NCBI GenBank assembly: GCA_002869095.1
Contig: PKTO01000163.1
Coordinates: 1-10,718 of the forward strand
Reading direction: 5' to 3'
Source: Clostridiales bacterium
GTDB lineage: Bacteria > Bacillota > Clostridia > Peptostreptococcales > BM714
Length of the DNA stretch: 10,718 nucleotides
Both the position numbers and the translations under genes were made by a program. Below are positions 1 through 6,982 of this stretch, one piece after another (the stretch's first letter is position 1; every line of letters begins with the position of its first letter). The notes under the pieces were generated by a model. The model saw only the letters and a program-made list of their open reading frames with translations. It did not search any database and was not told the origin of the DNA.

Positions 1-604
1 ATGTGCCGTGATTCATGTCTGTATGCGCCCCATCGTTGTTCCTGTCAACCAAGCCGGGTTTTGGCGTAGCATCAATCTCTTTCCTCATTGCCACTGCAAC
101 GGATCCGGCTGCTTTTTCCACAATGGATGAGTACCAATTTTCAATCAAAGAATCAATCTCGAACATCAAGTCTTCAATGCTGTGTTTTCCGAGCCTTCTG
201 CATCTGTTTGCATCCCCCCCGCAAAGCAAACAAGCACGTTTTTCTCCGCTGCGCAAACGGCTATGGCCGGATATGTCTATGTCGAACAAGCGTCCCAGCG
301 GATGGGTCTCCTCAATATTCACTGCGATTTTCTTCAATTCCTCAGGTTTTCCTAAAGATACGATAAAGCCCTCCGGCCCGTCATCGCGCTCCCTGAATGC
401 TTCGTGAATTATTGCACCTTTAGGCAATCGCCTTCTGAACTCATTGAATGCCAACATTCCAATCCATGAATAGTCCTCGATCGACTTCTTTCCTCCCGGT
501 ATGTTGACCGTTACAGAAATCACAGCCCTGGAATATGCTTTTTCAAGCTTTTCTATTACAAGGCCTCTCTCTTCACGCGCCTTGAGAATGGCGGCTGCTT
601 TCAT
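1..604 (-). CDS. citXG: CitX-CitG fusion (apo-citrate lyase phosphoribosyl-dephospho-CoA transferase / triphosphoribosyl-dephospho-CoA synthase), 3' end cut by the window edge
   Basis: Only the first 201 codons are in the window and the frame is open at the left edge. Residues 1-150 look like CitX, which transfers the phosphoribosyl-dephospho-CoA prosthetic group to a serine of CitD. Visible marks are HPLGRLFDIDI at 101-111 and a cysteine-rich CLLCGGDANRCRRLGKHS segment at 125-142. From about residue 160 the same frame continues into the start of CitG, which makes the prosthetic-group precursor from ATP and dephospho-CoA. The signature is ATPKPGLVDRNNDGAHTDM at 179-197. There is no stop or new start between the domains, so this is a fused protein of the kind known in some citrate-fermenting bacteria. 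The ATG at 604 follows an AAGGAG site (618-613) that overlaps the end of citF; the gene begins 5 bases after the citF stop, so the two are probably translationally coupled. Both domains are recognised from motifs; the rest of CitG is not visible. Confidence 0.9.
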   Translation of the reverse strand, partial: MKAAAILKAREERGLVIEKLEKAYSRAVISVTVNIPGGKKSIEDYSWIGMLAFNEFRRRLPKGAIIHEAFRERDDGPEGFIVSLGKPEELKKIAVNIEETHPLGRLFDIDISGHSRLRSGEKRACLLCGGDANRCRRLGKHSIEDLMFEIDSLIENWYSSIVEKAAGSVAVAMRKEIDATPKPGLVDRNNDGAHTDMNHGT

Positions 605-609
605 ACGTA

Positions 610-2019
610 TCACTCCTTGGCCGGTTGGTAAACCTTGTCGATTATTTCTCCATTCCTATACTCGACAAATCCGATTACCCTGTCGGTGAACGAAACCTTG
701 CGCGGCTTCCCTGCCATTTTTTCAGCCATTTCCTTAAGCTCGACAATATCGACAACTGGCAATCCTTTTTCCTTTAAAGACTTCATCAAGTCCACTCTTG
801 CCGGGTTGACTGCTATTCCCCTTTCAGTAACAAGAACATCAACCGTTTCCCCCGGGGTAACCTTCGTTGTAACCCTGTCAACGACGATAGGCAAACGCGC
901 CCTGAGCAAGTTGGCGACTATTATGGTCAATTTGGCGCCTTGGGCGGTATCACTGTGGCCACCCGACCCACCCATTATATTCCCGCTTGAATCGGTAAGC
1001 ACGTTCACATTGAAATCTGTATCTATTTCTGTAGCGCCTAAAACCACTACATCGAGACTCTCGACTGAACAGCTTTTAGCCGACGGATTTGCGTATTGAG
1101 ATGCCGAAACTTCAATGTGGTTTGGATTTTCCCTTATAGACCTCACGGCATCGAGGTCGAAGCATTGCACATCAATCAATTTTTCGAACAGTCCGTCTTC
1201 CAGCATATCAACAAAAAATGCTGTTATTCCGCCCATTCCGAAACTCCCTTTTATCCCTCCAGAAACCATTTTCTCGCGCAAGTAATGGGCTGTTGCAAGA
1301 GAGGCGCCTCCGGCTCCGGTTTGAAACGAAATTCCGTCCTTGAGCAGTCCCGAAGCCTCGATTACATCCGCCGCATGACGCGCTATGACGTGACCAACAG
1401 GATCACGCGTAACCTGCGTTGTCCCGGACACTATTCCTGAAGGGTCGCCTATGGAATCTACAACAACAACATGGTCCACATTTGTCTCGTCTATGCTGAC
1501 AGGTCCATTAGGATAAGCAACCAGATTGTCAGTTATGGCAATCACCTTTCCGGCCATGAGAGCGTCAGGCATTGCGTATCCCAGTGATCCGCATGAAGAA
1601 GGCCCGCTTGCGCCATTTAGATTTCCCATATCATCGCTTGAAGGAGATGCGATGAACGCCACATCAATTTTCAGGCTTCCATCCATAATCGCCCTTGGCC
1701 TTCCACCGTGCGTCCTGAACATTACAGGCTTTTGCAGCATGCCGTTTGTAACAGCTTCCGCAAGTGGTCCCGACATGTAATTACAATCTATGGCTGTAAT
1801 GGTGCCTGTCTTTATATGCCTTACAAGGCTGCCATGAATAGGGAAAAAAGAACTTGCTGCTATTCGGATATCCGAAATTCCCAAGTCTTCAATTTCGGAC
1901 ATCACCATATTAATCACGAAATCGCCATTCCTGAGATGGTGATGAAATGAAACAGTCATCCCGTTTTTCAATCCTGAAGCGATTATGGCTTTTCTTAGCG
2001 ACACTCTTATTTTACTCAT
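610..2019 (-). CDS. citF: Citrate lyase alpha subunit (acetyl-ACP:citrate ACP-transferase)
   Basis: CitF swaps citrate for acetate on the CitD carrier, giving citryl-ACP, which CitE then cleaves. The 469-residue product follows the family from SFHHHLRNGD (24-33) to the C-terminal FTDRVIGFVEYRNG region. It includes THGGRPRAI, IDVAFIASP, the GSLGYA segment, QTGAGGASLA, GSFGMGGITAF, NPNHIEVSASQYANP and GGSGGHSDTAQGAKL. Family members such as Klebsiella and E. coli CitF are about 508-510 residues. The difference lies at the N-terminus: this protein begins with only about 20 residues before the conserved SFHH block. The start is secure, because an AAGGAGG site lies 8 bases before the ATG and an in-frame TAA sits 18 bases upstream. 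The ATG overlaps the citE stop in an 8-base ATGAGTAA, which implies coupled translation and equimolar subunits. The gene is otherwise intact. Confidence 0.95.
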   Translation of the reverse strand: MSKIRVSLRKAIIASGLKNGMTVSFHHHLRNGDFVINMVMSEIEDLGISDIRIAASSFFPIHGSLVRHIKTGTITAIDCNYMSGPLAEAVTNGMLQKPVMFRTHGGRPRAIMDGSLKIDVAFIASPSSDDMGNLNGASGPSSCGSLGYAMPDALMAGKVIAITDNLVAYPNGPVSIDETNVDHVVVVDSIGDPSGIVSGTTQVTRDPVGHVIARHAADVIEASGLLKDGISFQTGAGGASLATAHYLREKMVSGGIKGSFGMGGITAFFVDMLEDGLFEKLIDVQCFDLDAVRSIRENPNHIEVSASQYANPSAKSCSVESLDVVVLGATEIDTDFNVNVLTDSSGNIMGGSGGHSDTAQGAKLTIIVANLLRARLPIVVDRVTTKVTPGETVDVLVTERGIAVNPARVDLMKSLKEKGLPVVDIVELKEMAEKMAGKPRKVSFTDRVIGFVEYRNGEIIDKVYQPAKE

Positions 2020-2872
2020 AGCGGAAATCCTCCTTTATGCCGGCTGCCCTCAAAACTTTCAGAGCCCTCAATACAATCGGCTTGTCTATCATCTTTCCAT
2101 CCATGGAAGCCACTCCTTTGCCTGACTTTTCAGCTTCCTTTACGGTATCCATGACGCGGATTGCATAACGGATTTCTTCATCTTGTGGATAAAAAATTTC
2201 CCGAATGAATCCACAATGCCTTGGAGATATTGAAGCCTTTCCATCAAAGCCCAAAGCTTTTGCAAAAATTGTATCCTTTTTAAGCCCCTCTATATCCTCT
2301 ACATCCGTAAATGGAGTGTCGATTGCCTCAACACCTGCCGCCGCCGCGCCATTTACTATCCTGCCCCTTGCCCAGAATATTTCCTCGCCTCCTTTTGTCC
2401 TTACAGCTCCTATGTCTGCCGTATAGTCCTCGGCGCCGAAGAAAATACCCCTGATGCGTTTAGATGATGCGGCAATTTCATAAACGTTTTCAACTCCCAA
2501 TGCCGATTCAACCAAAGGTATAAGGAATATGTCCTCAGCTTCGGTAATGGAATCCAGAATTTCGGATATTGCTTTTATGTCCTCTCCTCGCTCGGCCTTA
2601 GGTATGACCAAGCCATCAATCCCCGCAACCGCGACCGTTCTAAGGTCCTTCTCCCAGTGCGTGGTATCCATGGCATTTATCCTGACCGATGTTTCGCAGC
2701 CTTCGTATTCCATGCTTTCAAGCGCATTTTTAAGCAAGGTTCTTGCGGCGTCCTTTTCGTTTCCTGCAACCGCGTCCTCCAAATCAAAAATAACCGTGTC
2801 TGCTCCAAGAATTCCCGCATTCTGAACCATTGCCGGATTGTTTCCCGGTACAAATAGCAAATTCGTCCCCAT
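2012..2872 (-). CDS. citE: Citrate lyase beta subunit (citryl-ACP lyase)
   Basis: CitE cleaves citryl-ACP to oxaloacetate and acetyl-ACP using a divalent metal. It belongs to the HpcH/HpaI aldolase/CitE TIM-barrel superfamily. The N-terminal LLFVPGNNPAM block, IFDLEDAV (28-35), VRINAMDT with a substrate-type Arg64, IPKAE, PLVESALGV with probable metal ligand Glu122, FFGAEDYTADIG with Asp149, and GFDGKASISPRH (208-219) are all in the expected order. I chose ATG 2872 (286 residues) over the in-frame GTG at 2881. A GAGGGG site (2886-2881) is 8 bases before the ATG but would run directly into the GTG. With this start the gene begins one base after the citD stop. Its 3' end overlaps citF by 8 bases. 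The length is normal for the family. Confidence 0.95.
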   Translation of the reverse strand: MGTNLLFVPGNNPAMVQNAGILGADTVIFDLEDAVAGNEKDAARTLLKNALESMEYEGCETSVRINAMDTTHWEKDLRTVAVAGIDGLVIPKAERGEDIKAISEILDSITEAEDIFLIPLVESALGVENVYEIAASSKRIRGIFFGAEDYTADIGAVRTKGGEEIFWARGRIVNGAAAAGVEAIDTPFTDVEDIEGLKKDTIFAKALGFDGKASISPRHCGFIREIFYPQDEEIRYAIRVMDTVKEAEKSGKGVASMDGKMIDKPIVLRALKVLRAAGIKEDFRYE

Positions 2873-2873
2873 C

Positions 2874-3146
2874 TTAAACACCCCTCTCGTATCGTTCTAT
2901 GGCTGTTTCAATTCGGGCTCTTATTGCATAATCCAATGCTCCCCTGTCCTGTATCAGAATCCGCACATTGTCCATACCCTTCAGGGCTGCAATTTCATGT
3001 GCGATTTCAATAATTCTATCCCCATATTGCTTTTCGACGATACTGTTCATTACAATTTCCAATTTTTCTCCCGCTTCCTTTTCTTCTATTACTACCAGCA
3101 AATCACTCGATTCCAGGCTTCCAGCTTTCGCATTCTTTTTCCCCAT
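2874..3146 (-). CDS. citD: Citrate lyase gamma subunit (acyl carrier protein)
   Basis: CitD is the small acyl carrier of citrate lyase; its phosphoribosyl-dephospho-CoA group holds the acetyl or citryl residue. The segment AGSLESSDLLVVI near the N-terminus matches the modification site. By alignment with Klebsiella CitD (Ser14 in AGTLESSD), the modified residue should be Ser13 here, the first serine of ESSD. The C-terminal NVRILIQDRGALDYAIRARIE stretch is also typical. I prefer ATG 3146 (90 residues) to the in-frame GTG at 3155, because the AGGAGG site (3160-3155) lies 8 bases before the ATG but overlaps the GTG. That site also overlaps the citC stop codon, so translation is probably coupled. 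CitX and CitG, needed to load the group, lie downstream in the same operon. Confidence 0.95.
   Translation of the reverse strand: MGKKNAKAGSLESSDLLVVIEEKEAGEKLEIVMNSIVEKQYGDRIIEIAHEIAALKGMDNVRILIQDRGALDYAIRARIETAIERYERGV
2881..2886 (-). promoter_or_regulatory. citE ribosome binding site that decides the start
   Basis: GAGGGG at 2886-2881 lies inside the last codons of citD. It is 8 bases upstream of ATG 2872 and abuts or overlaps the alternative GTG at 2881, so the ATG is the better start. Confidence 0.7.
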
Positions 3147-3154
3147 ATCTCGCA

Positions 3155-3160
3155 CCTCCT
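3155..3160 (-). promoter_or_regulatory. citD ribosome binding site overlapping the citC stop
   Basis: The minus strand reads CACTAGGAGGTGCGAGATATG: the TAG stop of citC (3161-3159) shares bases with AGGAGG, and the ATG of citD follows after 8 bases. The spacing rules out the GTG at 3155 as the normal start and suggests that ribosomes ending citC re-initiate on citD. Confidence 0.8.
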
Positions 3161-4199
3161 AGTGCCGTGACAAAGTCTGTCTTATTTTTTCTATTGTCGG
3201 CTTGGCCCTGTCCGATGAAATGTAATCCCATGTGGTTTGCGGAACCATGCTGCGGGCCGTCTCCATGTCCCCGGTTCTCAAAGCCTCCCGTACTGTGCTT
3301 GCGCTGATAATTCTTCCTTCTTTCTCAAGACGGTCAATGACTGACAGCCTTATATCATATAAATCCAAGATTTTTTCAAGCGCATCGTTGTAAGTCCCGG
3401 TCACCTTGCAATACGGTTCCCTTCCAACCCATCGCCTCTCAATTCCCAGCGTAGAAGCTATATGCTCAGCAAAAATTTCGGCATCAAGTTCAGCTTGAAC
3501 TCTCAACAGATCATTCAAATGCGTAAAATATGACGGGAATGCCGCAGACGATATTATGTAATTGCCTCCAGGCAAAACCACAACGTTGCCAAGATCCCCA
3601 ACCCCTTCTCTAACCATTTCAATCCTTTCACTGAATTTGAATAAAGACTTTTCGGTCTCGACAACGAACACGTACACCGATTCAGATTCACTGCTGGCGC
3701 ATTCTATCAGATAACGATGACCTTTCGTAAACGGATTGCAATTCACCACAATTGCCGAAGCTCTCCCATTTTCATTTCTTCTGAATCCGGCAAGTTCTTC
3801 TTTATAGCTGTCAATCCCGTAGGAACCCCATTCAAGAAGTGCGGCCTCCGTAAATGATCCGGCGACCTTGCGAAAACCCAATCCCCTGAATGTTTCAATG
3901 TTTGCCGGCTTTGTAAATACAAAAACATGCGAATGTCCCATAGATATCATTTCATGCATTGCCGCCCCCAAAAGGGGAGCCATAAGACCCTCACCTCGAA
4001 ACCTTTCATCAATGGCAATCTGCTTCAATACATTTCCGGAAAAAGAAGCTGTTGCAATGATAGAACCGTTTCTCTCCAGAACAAGTGTTTTTTCTGTGTC
4101 CTCGTCGAAACCCAAACCAAAGGATTCGTAGAGAAACGAAACCACGCGGTTTCTTTCGATATCGTTTTGAATATCAACTATTCTTACTTTTTCATCCAC
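3159..4199 (-). CDS. citC: [Citrate (pro-3S)-lyase] ligase
   Basis: CitC activates citrate lyase by acetylating the thiol of the CitD prosthetic group with acetate and ATP. The 346-residue product has an N-terminal GNAT-like domain, with an RFRGEGL acetyl-CoA-loop motif at 67-72 and ETFRGLGFRKV at 102-111. A nucleotidyltransferase domain follows, carrying the HxGH-type motif NCNPFTKGHRYL (153-164), VGREPYCKVTGTY (258-270) and the C-terminal ISAST motif (298-302). The frame can be extended upstream to an ATG at 4286, but that ATG lies inside an intergenic hairpin and the added residues resemble no part of the family. GTG 4199, 6 bases after GGGGGA (4211-4206), gives the usual family length, so I use it. 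The gene ends within the citD ribosome binding site and heads the citCDEF-citXG gene run, with an unusually long 154-base gap to the transporter upstream. Confidence 0.92.
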   Translation of the reverse strand: MDEKVRIVDIQNDIERNRVVSFLYESFGLGFDEDTEKTLVLERNGSIIATASFSGNVLKQIAIDERFRGEGLMAPLLGAAMHEMISMGHSHVFVFTKPANIETFRGLGFRKVAGSFTEAALLEWGSYGIDSYKEELAGFRRNENGRASAIVVNCNPFTKGHRYLIECASSESESVYVFVVETEKSLFKFSERIEMVREGVGDLGNVVVLPGGNYIISSAAFPSYFTHLNDLLRVQAELDAEIFAEHIASTLGIERRWVGREPYCKVTGTYNDALEKILDLYDIRLSVIDRLEKEGRIISASTVREALRTGDMETARSMVPQTTWDYISSDRAKPTIEKIRQTLSRH

Positions 4200-4239
4200 G
4201 ATTATTCCCCCATGCCGATAAATTTCAGTCCCTTTTCCT

Positions 4240-4268
4240 ATTATATTAAGAATATACAACAGCAAAAG
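4240..4268 (-). promoter_or_regulatory. Candidate internal promoter for citCDEF-citXG
   Basis: On the minus strand a perfect TATAAT (4245-4240) sits about 40 bases upstream of the citC GTG. The -35 region is poor: CTTTTG at 17 bases or TTTTGC at 16 bases, partly overlapping the 3' side of the intergenic hairpin. This could give the lyase genes some transcription independent of the upstream promoter. The evidence is the -10 match and the long intergenic gap only. Confidence 0.35.
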
Positions 4269-4291
4269 GATGCGAACGAGCCGCATCCTTT
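4264..4291 (-). terminator. Intergenic hairpin between transporter and citC (weak terminator or RNA-processing element)
   Basis: A perfect 10-bp stem, AAAGGATGCG pairing with CGCATCCTTT (4265-4274 with 4282-4291), encloses a 7-base loop. Read on the minus strand the stem is followed by a short U tract (TTTTGCTGTTG). The tail is too short and interrupted for a strong terminator. Partial termination, or a stabilised 3' end on the upstream transporter mRNA, fits its place between the transporter and lyase genes. Confidence 0.55.
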
Positions 4292-4353
4292 GCCATAATA
4301 TGGATGGACACGAAAAGGTCTGTCCCTTTCAGTCCGTTTATTCATAAATACAT

Positions 4354-5664
4354 CTATGCGAATATTTTAAGCAGGCTTGTTGCAAGTATTATTATGAACG
4401 CTCCTCCAAGTCTGGATGAAATCTGCGCAAAAGGCATTAGAACCATTCTCTTTGAAGCCGACAAAACCGCTACGTCTCCGGTTCCGCCCATGTTTGCCAT
4501 GCAAAGCCCTGCTGTTATGGCTGACTCTATTGGATAGAATCCCATGAAGTATCCTACTATTCCTGATCCTATTACGGAACCTACGACTGTAACTGCAACG
4601 AGTATGATGTACTGAACGGTAAATGCCGATAGTACTGCTGCAAGGTCTGTATATGCAGCTCCGATTCCAATCAGAAGTGCCGGGGTAAGGTTGTCCATTA
4701 TGAATCTGAAGAACTGGTTTGCACCTACTTCATAACGTTTCGGAAGTATTCCAAAAGCCTTGAATACAGCAACTGAAATTATCATTAGCGCGTATGAATG
4801 AATAGGGATGAATTTGGCGAGTATTTTGCCCCATACGAAGAAGGTTGTCGCCAATGCCATTCCAACACCCATGAGCTTTACGTCTATTGCGTAATTTGTC
4901 TCAGTAGGTTTGAAATCGTCGTCCTTTGCTATCATAAGCTCGCCGTTTCCCGTGAGGGAAGGTTTGGCTTTGCCAAGCTTGTCAAGCAAGCCGGCCACTA
5001 CGATTGCCATTGCGTTGCCCATTGCAAGCGCTGGAATCATGACTGAAAGCATTTCTTTTGGATCGACAGCGAAGAAATCACCAAACATTTCGGAAAGGGG
5101 CACCGCTCCGGCTCCCATTCCGCCACCCATGATAGGGACGCCGATGTAGAGTATCGCCTGCTTCATTCCAAATCCCATTAGCCCGCCAACTATTCCCACA
5201 AGACCCAGTGCCACTGCAACTCCACCTAAAATGGCAGGGAGATAGCGAACTGATGCTTTGATAAGGAGCTTTCTGTCCATTCCGAGTATGCTGCCTGTTA
5301 TTAGCGCGGCAATGTAGAAGCTGAGGAATGAGCCTCCGCTTTTTGTGAATGCTACAACAATATCGGTTACCTTTGCCGGGATTATTCCATAAGTGAACAA
5401 AGCCGCACTTCCAAATATTACAACTATGGGTCCTCCACCGAAATAGTCCTTGATTATTGGAGTTCTGTTTCCGATTTCATCGAGAATTGCTCCGAGAACC
5501 ATCATGAAGGGAATTGCCCCAACCAAACCTCCCGGAAGAACCCCCATATAAACCGCTGCAAATACCACTGCCGCACATACACCGAAAACCGGCAGGGACA
5601 TTCCCATGATTTTGAAACCTTTCTCTTCGCCCATGTTGCTTTCAAGCTTTAATGACGTTGCCAT
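4354..5664 (-). CDS. citS: 2-hydroxycarboxylate transporter (CitS/CitP/MaeN family), probable citrate carrier
   Basis: This 436-residue membrane protein belongs to the 2-hydroxycarboxylate transporter family, whose members carry citrate, malate or lactate with Na+ or H+, or by exchange. Klebsiella CitS is 446 residues. Many hydrophobic segments are visible. The two family re-entrant-loop motifs are present: a glycine-rich GGGMGAG at 180-186 and GGTGD at 393-397. The C-terminal PFAQISSRLGGA (411-422) contains the conserved arginine, Arg418, expected to bind a substrate carboxylate. A hydrophilic central loop at about 228-258 separates the two halves. AGGAGG lies 7 bases before ATG 5664, and the gene starts 33 bases after the malic-enzyme gene ends, so they are probably cotranscribed. 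The citrate lyase genes downstream favour citrate as substrate; malate, as for MaeN, cannot be excluded from sequence alone. Confidence 0.88.
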   Translation of the reverse strand: MATSLKLESNMGEEKGFKIMGMSLPVFGVCAAVVFAAVYMGVLPGGLVGAIPFMMVLGAILDEIGNRTPIIKDYFGGGPIVVIFGSAALFTYGIIPAKVTDIVVAFTKSGGSFLSFYIAALITGSILGMDRKLLIKASVRYLPAILGGVAVALGLVGIVGGLMGFGMKQAILYIGVPIMGGGMGAGAVPLSEMFGDFFAVDPKEMLSVMIPALAMGNAMAIVVAGLLDKLGKAKPSLTGNGELMIAKDDDFKPTETNYAIDVKLMGVGMALATTFFVWGKILAKFIPIHSYALMIISVAVFKAFGILPKRYEVGANQFFRFIMDNLTPALLIGIGAAYTDLAAVLSAFTVQYIILVAVTVVGSVIGSGIVGYFMGFYPIESAITAGLCMANMGGTGDVAVLSASKRMVLMPFAQISSRLGGAFIIILATSLLKIFA

Positions 5665-5697
5665 TTAAAAACCTCCTCATAATATTGTATAATTGCT

Positions 5698-6870
5698 CTA
5701 TATCCTGCTAACACCGCTTTTTACAGCAGCGTCTGCAACCGCTTTTGACACCCTTTCAACTATTCGTTCGTCAAACGGGTTCGGAATGATATATTCCGGA
5801 GTAAGCTCTGTTTCCTCTATGATTGAAGCAATCGCTATCGATGCCGCAATTTTCATTTCCTCGTTTATGTCTGAAGCCCTTACATCGAGAGTTCCTCTGA
5901 AAATTCCCGGGAATGCCAATACATTGTTCAATTGGTTCGGAAAATCGCTTCTTCCTGTCCCAACCACAAATGCCCCCGCTTTTTTAGCCAAGTCATGCAT
6001 TATTTCAGTCTCGGGATTAGCCATTGGAAATACAAGAGGCTTTTCATTCATTGAAGCAACCATTTCTTCTGAAACAACCTTGGCGGCGGATACTCCAATG
6101 AAAACATCCGTCCCTTTCATTGCATCGGTCAATGAGCCCGTAATTCCTTCGGCGTTTGTCAGCTTTGCAATCTCTTCCTTGCTGAAATCGTTTTTAGGCG
6201 CGCCGGGATGGAGTATGCCTCGCCTGTCGCAGACTTTTATGTCTGTTGCGCCCAAGGCTAAAAGCATTTTGGCAATCGCGCTGCCCGCGCTGCCCGCTCC
6301 GTTTATTACTATCCTTACATCCTCGATTCTCTTCTCGGCAAGCTTCAGTGCATTTATCATCCCTGCAATCACAACAACCGCTGTTCCATGCTGGTCGTCA
6401 TGGAAAACCGGTATGTCCAGTTCTGCCTTAAGGCGTCTCTCTATTTCAACGCACCTGGGAGCCGAAATATCTTCAAGATTTATTCCTCCAAAGGTTGGCG
6501 CCATCCTCTTGACCGTTTCCACTATCTCGTCTACATCCTTTGTATCCAGGCAAATAGGAAAAGCGTCCACATTCCCGAATTCTTTAAACAAAACAGCCTT
6601 GCCCTCCATTACCGGCATTGCTGCCTCCGGCCCTATGTCGCCGAGTCCAAGCACCGCCGTACCGTCGCTTACAACAGCTACGAGATTCCCTTTTGATGTG
6701 TATTTGTAAACAAGATTCTTGTCTTCATTGATTTTTCTGCAGGGTTCAGCCACTCCGGGTGTGTATGCAGTGCTCAGATCGTCCTTGTTTGCAACAGCCA
6801 CCTTCGAAACAACAGAAATCTTCCCCTTGTTTTCCTCATGCATTTTTAAGCTTATTTCCGAGTAATTCAT
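5698..6870 (-). CDS. citM: Malic-enzyme-family protein, probable soluble oxaloacetate decarboxylase (CitM-like)
   Basis: The 390-residue protein is a complete short (bacterial-type) malic enzyme. Catalytic Tyr36 lies in TAYTPGV and Lys91 in GKAVLFK. The metal ligands are Glu133 and Asp134 in NLEDISAP, and Asp158 and Asp159 in FHDDQHGT. A dinucleotide-binding GAGSAG lies at 191-196, with Asp215 after the second strand in VCDRRGIL, which tends to favour NAD. Such enzymes oxidatively decarboxylate malate to pyruvate. In lactic acid bacteria the homologue encoded in the citrate cluster, CitM, decarboxylates oxaloacetate. Its position as first gene of the transporter-lyase operon, together with the absence of biotin-dependent oxaloacetate decarboxylase genes here, points to that role. 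Motifs cannot separate the two activities. The start ATG 6870 has a GGGGGG tract 9-10 bases upstream. If it is not CitM, it is an ordinary NAD(P) malic enzyme (maeB/ytsJ type). Confidence 0.85.
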   Translation of the reverse strand: MNYSEISLKMHEENKGKISVVSKVAVANKDDLSTAYTPGVAEPCRKINEDKNLVYKYTSKGNLVAVVSDGTAVLGLGDIGPEAAMPVMEGKAVLFKEFGNVDAFPICLDTKDVDEIVETVKRMAPTFGGINLEDISAPRCVEIERRLKAELDIPVFHDDQHGTAVVVIAGMINALKLAEKRIEDVRIVINGAGSAGSAIAKMLLALGATDIKVCDRRGILHPGAPKNDFSKEEIAKLTNAEGITGSLTDAMKGTDVFIGVSAAKVVSEEMVASMNEKPLVFPMANPETEIMHDLAKKAGAFVVGTGRSDFPNQLNNVLAFPGIFRGTLDVRASDINEEMKIAASIAIASIIEETELTPEYIIPNPFDERIVERVSKAVADAAVKSGVSRI

Positions 6871-6934
6871 AATAATACGCCCCCCATGAATGAATTCGTT
6901 TAAAAGTCAATTTCTTGTTTTCATAATAAACGAG

Positions 6935-6952
6935 GCTTGCCAATTGGCAAGC
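6935..6952. promoter_or_regulatory. Perfect 18-bp palindrome, probable operator
   Basis: GCTTGCCAATTGGCAAGC is an uninterrupted perfect palindrome just downstream of the candidate citM -10. It would cover the transcription start. No U tract follows on either strand, so it is not a terminator. The symmetry suggests binding by a dimeric regulator, probably a repressor from its position. No matching regulator gene other than citB is in the window. Confidence 0.6.
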
Positions 6953-6982
6953 ATTACCATCTTAAGAAAAACATTTAGTCAA
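6953..6982 (-). promoter_or_regulatory. Candidate promoter of the citM-citS-cit operon
   Basis: On the minus strand, TTGACT (6982-6977) is followed after 18 bases by GGTAAT (6958-6953). The -35 matches consensus at 5 of 6 positions and the -10 at 4 of 6. It lies between the citAB terminator and citM, so the operon needs a promoter about here. The weak -10 fits a promoter that depends on an activator. Confidence 0.45.

Noticed and set aside
635..1099. Plus-strand open frame opposite citF
   Set aside because: It is a shadow of the strongly conserved citF frame and has no recognisable product.
4200..4286. N-terminal extension of citC from an ATG at 4286
   Set aside because: The ATG lies in the hairpin, the extra 29 residues match nothing in the family, the extension contains the candidate promoter, and GTG 4199 with a GGGGGA site gives the normal family length.
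4223..4335. Nine-base direct repeat TTTCAGTCC at 4223-4231 and 4327-4335
   Set aside because: Only two short copies with no regular spacing to a promoter; chance or local sequence similarity is enough to explain it.
5693..6709. A long open frame (338 codons) on the plus strand opposite the malic-enzyme gene
   Set aside because: Its translation is low-complexity, rich in Ser, Ala, Thr and Pro, as expected for the complement of a coding gene; it has no motifs and the minus-strand gene has full catalytic motifs.
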